This document shows positions 1-4,840 of a stretch of DNA of 5,855 nucleotides, piece by piece. Numbering within the stretch: the first letter of the stretch is position 1; every line of letters starts with the position of its first letter. The stretch comes from Actinomycetota bacterium (GTDB lineage Bacteria > Actinomycetota > Actinomycetes > Nanopelagicales > Nanopelagicaceae). The position numbers and the translations under genes were made by a program. The notes beneath the pieces are model-generated. The model did not search any database and was not told the DNA's origin. It worked only from the letters and a program-made list of their open reading frames with translations. The stretch lies in the NCBI GenBank assembly GCA_947488645.1, contig CANLAC010000075.1, positions 1 to 5,855 on the forward strand. Direction: 5' to 3'.

Positions 1-281
1 AAACCCTTGTCATTGTCATTCTTTCAATTAGTTTCACAATCGCAGGGCTTGGTTCATCCTTCTTAGGGCCATCAGTTATGAACGCGGCAAATACACGCTC
101 AAAGTTTCCATCCAGCGTTGTTATTGGCCAAATCGGAGTCATTAATATTGCACTCGTCTTTGTTATGCGATGGATTATCGCTTGGACAGCTCAGGCGACA
201 TCGCTTTCAATTGCACTGTGCATCCCTGCTTTAATGTTGCTGGTAGTTCCTAAGTTTTCTAATATTTTTAAAAAGGCTTAG
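1..281 (+). CDS. C-terminal part of a membrane transporter, probably MFS family (5' truncated)
   Basis: The reading frame is open from the first full codon at position 3 to the TAG at 279-281 and gives 92 residues with no true start, so the gene begins outside the window; the in-frame ATG at 78 is internal. Three strongly hydrophobic stretches are visible, at about residues 1-25, 37-60 and 66-85, separated by short polar loops (for example the NAANTRSK loop), and the chain ends in a short basic tail, FKKA. This fits the last three helices of a 12-helix major facilitator transporter with a cytoplasmic C-terminus. The loop and GQIGVIN-like segment resemble MFS permeases, but no substrate-defining part is present, so the substrate is unknown. 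It could also be another polytopic transporter. It converges on aceE with a single base between the stop codons. Confidence 0.6.
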   Translation, partial: TLVIVILSISFTIAGLGSSFLGPSVMNAANTRSKFPSSVVIGQIGVINIALVFVMRWIIAWTAQATSLSIALCIPALMLLVVPKFSNIFKKA

Positions 282-296
282 TTCAACCTGAGCCTT
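273..296. terminator. Hairpin across convergent 3' ends, candidate intrinsic terminator for aceE
   Basis: The arms 273-281 (AAGGCTTAG) and 288-296 (CTGAGCCTT) flank a 6-base loop. Read on the + strand all nine positions pair, counting one U-G wobble. Read on the - strand (aceE mRNA) the same position is a C-A mismatch, leaving 6 pairs, the mismatch and 2 pairs. On the - strand the hairpin is followed directly by a run of five Us (complement of the A run at 270-274), as expected of an intrinsic terminator for aceE. On the + strand the downstream sequence is not U-rich, so it is a weaker terminator for the transporter. Both stop codons lie in or beside the hairpin. Confidence 0.5.
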
Positions 297-3003
297 CTGT
301 GTTACCAGCATCTGCTGCCGAGACATCATCAATTCGATACTTCTCCATTGCTTTTGTAACAATGCTTTGCTTGATCTCACCCTGATTGCACAGTTGCTGC
401 AAGACGGCAACAGCGATGGATTCTGCATCAACATTGAAGTGACGACGAAGTGCACCGCGAGTATCAGATAAACCAAAGCCATCTGTTCCAAGTGAGTAGA
501 AAGGCTGTTGGACCCAAGGAGAAATCTGATCTTGCACAGCGCGCATGTAATCACTAACTGCAATTACTGGGCCCTTGGCACCATCTAACTTCTTGGTGAT
601 GTATGCGGTGCGCTTGTCTTTTGGATTGAGCAGGTTATGTCGATCTGTTTCTAGACCATCACGACGAAGCTCATTCCATGAAGTCACAGACCACACTGAA
701 GCTTTGACGCCCCAATCATCTGCAAGAAGTTGCTGCGCTTTAAGTGCCCAGTTAACTCCCACACCTGATGCCAAAATCTGCGCACTCTTCTTGCGTGATT
801 TTGGTGCTGGTGAGTACAGATAGATTCCCTTGAGCAAGCCTTCAACATCTAAGTTTTCTGGCTCAACTGGGTGAATATATGGCTCGTTATAAAGGGTTAA
901 GTAGTAATAAATGTTTTCGCTGTTTTCACCATACATACGACGTAGACCATCTTTAACAATGTGCCCAAGTTCAAATGCAAATGCAGGATCATATGCAACA
1001 ACTGCTGGGTTAGTCGCTGCAAGTAGCAGTGAGTGTCCATCTTCGTGTTGCAAACCTTCACCATTGAGTGTTGTACGTCCTGCTGTTGCGCCAACTACAA
1101 ATCCTCGAACCAACTGATCTGCTGCAGCCCAGAATCCATCTCCTGTGCGCTGGAAACCAAACATGGAATAGAAGATGTAGATAGGAATCATTGGTTCATC
1201 ATGAGTTGAGTAAGAAGATCCCACTGCAGTAAATGAGGCAACAGATCCAGCTTCATTAATACCTTCATGCAAAATCACACCCGAAGTTGATTCCTTGTAA
1301 GACAACATTAATTCACGGTCAACGGCTGTGTACTTCTGACCATGAGGAGAATAAATCTTCATTGATGGGAACAATGAATCCATACCAAATGTGCGAGCTT
1401 CATCAGGAATGATCGGAACAATGCGTGCGCCCAGTCCTGGATCCTTAACAAGATCCTTGAGCATGCGAACAAAAGCCATTGTTGTGGCGATCTCTTGATG
1501 GCCAGAACCACGTTTTACTGATTCATAAACTGAATCATCAGGCATTGTTAGTGGACGTGACTGTGTGCGACGACGTGGAATAGATCCACCGAGTTCGGCG
1601 CGACGCTCTGCCACGTACTTGGCCTCAGGAGAATCTGCTGCTGGCTTGTAATAAGGAGGTAAGTACTTATCCAAGGCAGAATCAGGAATATCTAGATGCA
1701 ATGTGTCGCGGAACTTTTGAATATCTTCCAGAGTCATCTTCTTCATCTGGTGCGTTGAGTTACGACCTTCAAAGTGTGAACCAAGTGTCCAGCCCTTAAC
1801 AGTCTTAGCCAAGATAACTGTTGGGCGACCATTCTTGGCAGTTGCCGCTGTGTAGGCAGCAAATAGCTTCTGATAATCATGTCCACCGCGCTTTAGATTC
1901 CAGATTTGATCATCATTCCAATTGGCAACCATTGCAGCGGTGCGAGGGTCGCGCCCAAAGAAGTTATCGCGAACATACTTTCCGGATTCAGCCTTAAATG
2001 TTTGGTAATCACCATCAAGGGTTTCATTCATTAACTTAACAAGTGCGCCTTCGCGATCTTGTGCCAGCAATGGATCCCAACCGCGACCCCAAACAACCTT
2101 AATAACATTCCAACCAGCTCCACCAAAAATTGATTCAAGCTCTTGAATAATCTTTCCGTTACCGCGTACTGGGCCATCTAGGCGTTGCAAGTTACAGTTA
2201 ATAACAAAAGTTAAGTTGTCTAACTTCTCTCTCGTAGCAAGACCAATAGCACCTAATGCATCAACCTCATCTACTTCACCATCACCAAGGAATGCCCAGA
2301 CGTTTTGATCACTTGTGTCTTTGATTCCACGGTTGTGGAGATAGCGGTTGTAACGTGCTTGATAAATTGCGTTAAGTGGTCCAATACCCATTGACACAGT
2401 TGGGAACTGCCAAAAATCTGGCATCAAACGTGGGTGAGGATAAGAAGAAAGTCCGCCACCTGGATGTGACAGTTCCTGACGGAAACCATCTAACTGATTT
2501 TCAGTTAAACGTCCTTCAAGAAATGCACGTGCATACATTCCAGGACTTGCGTGTCCCTGGAAGAAAATTTGATCTCCGCCACCTGCGTGATCTTGTCCGC
2601 GGAAGAAGTGGTTAAAACCAACTTCATAAAGCGCAGCAGATGATGCGTAGGTTGAAATATGTCCGCCCACTCCAACACCTGGACGCTGTGCTCGGTGAAC
2701 CAACATTGCAGCGTTCCAACGGTTAATGCGTCGGATCTTGCGTTCTAAATCTTCATCTCCTGGAAATGGAGCTTCATGTTCTGGACTGATGGTGTTGATG
2801 TAGTCAGTTGCACGAAGCGCAGAAATTCCAACATTTTTTTCACGAGCATGGTGTAACAAGTTGAGCATTAGGTAGCGAGCACGTACCGGGCCAGCAGCTT
2901 TTAGGGCAGCATCAAAGGAGGCTCTCCATTCGGCCGACTCAGAAGGGTCGGTATCGACCAACTGTTCAATATTGAGATCCGGCGCCTCGAAGTTTTCGCT
3001 CAT
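283..3003 (-). CDS. aceE: Pyruvate dehydrogenase E1 component, homodimeric type
   Basis: Thiamine-diphosphate-dependent E1 of the cytoplasmic pyruvate dehydrogenase complex: it decarboxylates pyruvate and passes the acetyl group to the lipoyl domain of E2. The protein is 906 residues, close to the family's roughly 890-920. The TPP/Mg motif GDGEVDE is at residues 240-246, followed by FVINCNLQRLDGPV. Active-site residues known from E. coli AceE all have counterparts: His115 (E. coli 106), His151 (142), His418 (407), Glu584 in the NEAG motif (571) and His653 in QHEDGHS (640). The start ATG at 3001-3003 (MSENFEAPDL) was chosen because family similarity begins there; an in-frame ATG at 3088-3090 would add 29 residues without family resemblance and run through the promoter region. 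Only a weak AGG precedes the start. The gene stands alone on this strand, ends in TGA at 283-285 and is followed by a likely terminator. It shares its upstream region with the DUF3052 gene. No frameshift or lost motif is seen. Confidence 0.98.
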   Translation of the reverse strand: MSENFEAPDLNIEQLVDTDPSESAEWRASFDAALKAAGPVRARYLMLNLLHHAREKNVGISALRATDYINTISPEHEAPFPGDEDLERKIRRINRWNAAMLVHRAQRPGVGVGGHISTYASSAALYEVGFNHFFRGQDHAGGGDQIFFQGHASPGMYARAFLEGRLTENQLDGFRQELSHPGGGLSSYPHPRLMPDFWQFPTVSMGIGPLNAIYQARYNRYLHNRGIKDTSDQNVWAFLGDGEVDEVDALGAIGLATREKLDNLTFVINCNLQRLDGPVRGNGKIIQELESIFGGAGWNVIKVVWGRGWDPLLAQDREGALVKLMNETLDGDYQTFKAESGKYVRDNFFGRDPRTAAMVANWNDDQIWNLKRGGHDYQKLFAAYTAATAKNGRPTVILAKTVKGWTLGSHFEGRNSTHQMKKMTLEDIQKFRDTLHLDIPDSALDKYLPPYYKPAADSPEAKYVAERRAELGGSIPRRRTQSRPLTMPDDSVYESVKRGSGHQEIATTMAFVRMLKDLVKDPGLGARIVPIIPDEARTFGMDSLFPSMKIYSPHGQKYTAVDRELMLSYKESTSGVILHEGINEAGSVASFTAVGSSYSTHDEPMIPIYIFYSMFGFQRTGDGFWAAADQLVRGFVVGATAGRTTLNGEGLQHEDGHSLLLAATNPAVVAYDPAFAFELGHIVKDGLRRMYGENSENIYYYLTLYNEPYIHPVEPENLDVEGLLKGIYLYSPAPKSRKKSAQILASGVGVNWALKAQQLLADDWGVKASVWSVTSWNELRRDGLETDRHNLLNPKDKRTAYITKKLDGAKGPVIAVSDYMRAVQDQISPWVQQPFYSLGTDGFGLSDTRGALRRHFNVDAESIAVAVLQQLCNQGEIKQSIVTKAMEKYRIDDVSAADAGNTEGSG

Positions 3004-3106
3004 GTGCCTATTCTTGTCTGTACTGCCCCGTAAGTCGAAACTGAAAGGTGTGAAATTGAGCCAATTCCCCCTTGCGCTCAAGCCCGGCATTGTGTGGACT
3101 TAGCCT
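3004..3106. promoter_or_regulatory. Divergent promoter region between aceE and the DUF3052-peroxiredoxin operon
   Basis: This 103-base gap must hold the promoters of both flanking genes. For aceE (- strand), a possible pair is TTCGAC (complement of 3034-3039) and AAGAAT (complement of 3010-3015), 18 bases apart. That would put the transcript start at or within a base or two of the aceE ATG. For the + strand gene, TAGCCT at 3101-3106 fits the actinobacterial TANNNT -10 pattern but has no convincing -35. Neither gene has a strong Shine-Dalgarno sequence. That a promoter region is here follows from the gene layout; the exact boxes are weak matches and are inference. Confidence 0.5.
3054..3082. 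promoter_or_regulatory. Candidate operator: two operator-like dyads carrying inverted TTGAGC copies
   Basis: The perfect inverted repeat AATTG-AGC-CAATT occupies 3054-3066, and the imperfect dyad CTTGCGCTCAAG occupies 3071-3082. The two are related: TTGAGC lies on the + strand at 3056-3061 and on the - strand at 3076-3081, so the copies are inverted with centres 20 bp apart, about two helical turns. The block sits between the two divergent start codons and upstream of the candidate aceE -35 box, a placement suited to a regulator acting on one or both genes. No known regulator consensus is recognised, and a chance repeat of this size cannot be ruled out. Confidence 0.3.
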
Positions 3107-3499
3107 GTGCCTACACGGATGGGATTTGCCAAGGATGACCTGGTTCTAGAGGTCGGCTTTGATAGCGATTGTGATTCCACAATACGAGACCAGATCATGG
3201 CTATTACCGGCACCACATTTCTTGAGGACGCTGCAACTGAAGTCGTTGATGCTGTTGTGTTGTGGTGGCGTGACGGGGATGGTGATTTGGTCGATGAATT
3301 GATGGATGCACTTGCATACTTATCTGAAGTAGGACCGATTTGGGTCTTAACACCAAAGGCAGGTCGCGAACTACATGTTGAGCCAAGTGATATTCAAGAT
3401 GCCGCACCGATAGCGGGGCTGAGTCAGACTTCAACAATTGCGCTCGCAGGGGATTGGTCTGCAACTCGATTAGTGGCACGTAAAGCGGGCAAGAGGTAA
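3107..3499 (+). CDS. DUF3052 family protein, function unknown
   Basis: Small soluble acidic protein of 130 residues from the GTG at 3107; it resembles actinobacterial DUF3052 proteins (M. tuberculosis Rv2239c type), which have no established function. Recognisable family segments are the N-terminal (L/M)GF motif (residues 5-7), VVLWWRDGDGDLVDELMDAL (50-69), WVLTPKAGR (79-87), EPSDI..AAPIAGLSQTS (92-109) and DWSATRLVARK (116-126). There is no signal peptide, membrane helix or obvious metal-binding cluster; the only cysteine is residue 22. The start is uncertain: the ATG at 3119 would give 126 residues. GTG is preferred because homologues carry residues before the GF motif, but neither start has a clear ribosome binding site. 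It is divergent from aceE and 9 bases upstream of the peroxiredoxin ATG, so the two are almost certainly cotranscribed. The same neighbourhood is known in other actinobacteria, which suggests a conserved link to pyruvate metabolism or redox defence, but this is inference. Confidence 0.88.
   Translation: MPTRMGFAKDDLVLEVGFDSDCDSTIRDQIMAITGTTFLEDAATEVVDAVVLWWRDGDGDLVDELMDALAYLSEVGPIWVLTPKAGRELHVEPSDIQDAAPIAGLSQTSTIALAGDWSATRLVARKAGKR
3493..3497 (+). promoter_or_regulatory. Ribosome binding site of the peroxiredoxin inside the end of the DUF3052 gene
   Basis: GAGGT overlaps the last codons and the first base of the TAA stop of the DUF3052 gene, implying translational coupling. It lies 5 bases before a TTG at 3503 and 11 bases before the ATG at 3509. 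Spacing alone would favour TTG (two extra residues), but family alignment favours ATG, so the start is decided by homology rather than by this site. Confidence 0.55.
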
Positions 3500-3508
3500 G
3501 TTTTGCCC

Positions 3509-3961
3509 ATGACAACTATTGGACAAGCAGCACCAGATTTCACAATTCCGAACCAGCATGGAGAAGCAGTTTCACTCTCTTCTTTTAAAGGAAGCAAAAA
3601 TGTTCTGCTGATGTTTTACCCATTCTCATTTACTGGTACTTGCACAGGCGAGCTCTGTGCATTACGTGATGATCTTTCACCATTTCAAAATGATGATGTG
3701 CAAGTTTTGGCAGTCTCATGTGACTCACCATTTACCCAACGCGTCTTTGCTGAGCAAGAGAATTATCAATTCCCAGTACTGTCAGATTTCTGGCCACATG
3801 GCGGCGTTGCAAAGACATACGGTGTCTTTGAAGAGTCAAAGGGTTGCGCACTTCGCGGCAGCTTCTTGATTGATAAAGAGGGCATTCTTCGCTGGGAAGT
3901 AAAAAATGGTTGGGCTGCGCGTGAAAACGCAGATTACAAGGCGGCAATCGCTGCTCTGTAA
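3509..3961 (+). CDS. Peroxiredoxin, AhpE-like
   Basis: Cytoplasmic thiol peroxidase of the AhpC/TSA superfamily that reduces hydrogen peroxide or organic hydroperoxides through a peroxidatic cysteine. From the ATG at 3509 it is 150 residues, like M. tuberculosis AhpE (about 153), and its first residues MTTIGQAAPDF align with AhpE's without a gap. The active site reads PFSFTGTC (residues 38-45), with Thr42, peroxidatic Cys45 and the conserved Arg116, the same numbers as in AhpE. The SDFWPHG motif at 92-98 and the following YGVF are also AhpE-like. Unlike the one-cysteine M. tuberculosis enzyme it has Cys50, making a CX4C pair as in PrxQ/BCP enzymes, plus Cys71 and Cys113; Cys50 may therefore act as a resolving cysteine. 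It is the second gene of an operon with the DUF3052 gene. An in-frame TTG at 3503 is an alternative start. No hairpin terminator is evident downstream. The reductant (mycoredoxin, thioredoxin or other) cannot be told from the sequence. Confidence 0.93.
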   Translation: MTTIGQAAPDFTIPNQHGEAVSLSSFKGSKNVLLMFYPFSFTGTCTGELCALRDDLSPFQNDDVQVLAVSCDSPFTQRVFAEQENYQFPVLSDFWPHGGVAKTYGVFEESKGCALRGSFLIDKEGILRWEVKNGWAARENADYKAAIAAL

Positions 3962-3968
3962 GCGTGAT

Positions 3969-3998
3969 TTAGGAAATTGTGGGCTCGTAAGTTAAGAT
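3969..3998 (+). promoter_or_regulatory. Candidate promoter of tRNA-Val
   Basis: TAAGAT at 3993-3998 is a fair -10 box of the TANNNT type, 16 bases before the mature tRNA 5' end, which would leave a leader of roughly 10 bases for RNase P to remove. TTAGGA at 3969-3974, 18 bases upstream, is a weak -35. The rest of the 53-base gap between the peroxiredoxin stop and the tRNA (3962-4014) shows no terminator hairpin or small gene, so some readthrough from the peroxiredoxin operon is possible. Confidence 0.35.
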
Positions 3999-4014
3999 TT
4001 GAGTCTGCAATATC

Positions 4015-4089
4015 GGGTGCTTAGCTCAGTGGTAGAGCGTCTCGTTTACACCGAGAATGTCGGGGGTTCGAAACCCTCAGCGCCCACCA
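4015..4089 (+). tRNA. tRNA-Val, anticodon UAC, with encoded CCA
   Basis: A complete cloverleaf can be folded. The acceptor stem is GGGTGCT (4015-4021) with AGCGCCC (4079-4085), having one G-U pair. The D arm is GCTC/GAGC (4024-4027, 4035-4038). The anticodon stem is TCTCG/CGAGA (4040-4044, 4052-4056) around the loop TTTACAC, and the T arm is GGGGG/CCCTC around TTCGAAA. Loop positions 34-36 (4047-4049) are TAC, so the tRNA reads GUA and, by wobble, other valine codons. The discriminator base is A (4086) and CCA is encoded at 4087-4089. The variable loop is a normal 5 bases. The next gene begins 22 bases downstream, so this tRNA probably heads the transcript of that gene. Confidence 0.97.
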
Positions 4090-4111
4090 GTTCAAAGGGA
4101 GAAAAGAGTAA

Positions 4112-4840
4112 ATGAAAGCATCTCCTAGCGACCAACGCTCGATTTTAGATATTCAGCGCTTTGATCAGCAGGCAACTTCCCTTCGCCACAAGGCTGCAAA
4201 CCTTCCAGAGCTTGCAGATTTAGCCAGCACAACCGTTAAGGCAAATAACGCCCGAGATCTGCGCATTGCGGCAGAGACCGAGCTAAGTGATGTGAAGCGT
4301 GAGCTACTACGTGCCGAAGGCGACGTTGAGCAAATTGTTATGAGAATTACACGCGATGAAGCTCGTTTAATCGGTGGCAGCGCATCGCCAAAAGAGTTAG
4401 AACAGCTCCAACACGAGGTTGGAACACTGGGTGCTAGACGTTCAGAGCTAGAAGAAGTAGAACTTGAAATCATGATGCGGGTAGATGCGATCAATGAACG
4501 CATAACGACTCTCAAGGCAGAGGAAGCAGAACATGCTGCCGTTATTGCTGACCTTGAGATCCGTAAAGAAAATGCGATGGCCATTATCAATAACGGCTTA
4601 GATGCAATTGCTAAAGATCGCAGCGAAACTCTGCAAAGTATTGAAAAAGCTTTAGTTGATCTCTACGAAAAAATTCGCGACACAACAGGTGGAGCAGGTG
4701 CTGCAGCACTCCTTGGGGGAGCATGTGGTGGATGCAATCTTTCAATTAACACTGTTGAACTAAAAAGAGTTGCAGATTTAGCAGACGATGAAGTTGTGCG
4801 CTGTGAAGAGTGCCGCTGCATCTTGGTGCGAGGAGTTTAA
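4112..4840 (+). CDS. C4-type zinc ribbon protein with N-terminal coiled-coil hairpin
   Basis: Protein of 242 residues resembling the actinobacterial family of M. tuberculosis Rv2229c (CT398-like, C4-type zinc ribbon). Residues from about 10 to 185 are rich in Glu, Lys, Arg, Ala and Leu in heptad-like patterns, expected to form a long antiparallel coiled-coil, with a likely turn near GGSASPKE (about 88-95). The C-terminal zinc ribbon has CGGC at 205-208 and CEEC at 231-234; a further Cys236 follows. The family is thought to be an adaptor or nucleic-acid-associated protein, but no exact role is established and none is claimed here. The start ATG is preceded by AAGGGAG at 4095-4101 with a 10-base spacer. 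Only 22 bases separate it from the tRNA, so it probably has no promoter of its own immediately upstream. Its TAA is immediately followed by the ATG of the RNase HI gene, whose ribosome binding site AGGAG (4831-4835) lies inside this gene's last codons. Confidence 0.9.
   Translation: MKASPSDQRSILDIQRFDQQATSLRHKAANLPELADLASTTVKANNARDLRIAAETELSDVKRELLRAEGDVEQIVMRITRDEARLIGGSASPKELEQLQHEVGTLGARRSELEEVELEIMMRVDAINERITTLKAEEAEHAAVIADLEIRKENAMAIINNGLDAIAKDRSETLQSIEKALVDLYEKIRDTTGGAGAAALLGGACGGCNLSINTVELKRVADLADDEVVRCEECRCILVRGV

Noticed and set aside
231..563. 110-residue open frame on the - strand overlapping the aceE 3' end and the transporter
   Set aside because: It lies in another frame of aceE, whose identity is certain, and has no family resemblance.
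2376..2615. 79-residue open frame on the + strand inside aceE, and similar ones at 575-823 and 911-1117
   Set aside because: They are antisense shadows of the well conserved aceE coding sequence and show no independent protein signature.
3004..3090. Extension of aceE to an upstream in-frame ATG at 3088-3090 (29 extra residues)
   Set aside because: The extra residues do not resemble the AceE N-terminus, family similarity begins at MSENFEAPDL, and the extension would cover the divergent control region.
3204..3515. 103-residue open frame on the - strand opposite the DUF3052 gene
   Set aside because: It is His/Gln/Leu-rich and compositionally odd, and it spans the operon junction opposite a recognised family.
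3962..4014. Intrinsic terminator for the peroxiredoxin operon
   Set aside because: No stem of useful length followed by a U run could be found in the 53 bases.
4015..4089. tRNA-Val as an integration (att) site for a mobile element
   Set aside because: No integrase, no duplicated tRNA 3' end was noticed, and both flanks are housekeeping genes.
4165..4590. 141-residue open frame on the - strand opposite the zinc-ribbon gene
   Set aside because: It is Ser/Arg/Ala-rich with low complexity, as expected of the antisense of a Glu/Leu/Arg-rich coiled coil, and has no recognisable domain.
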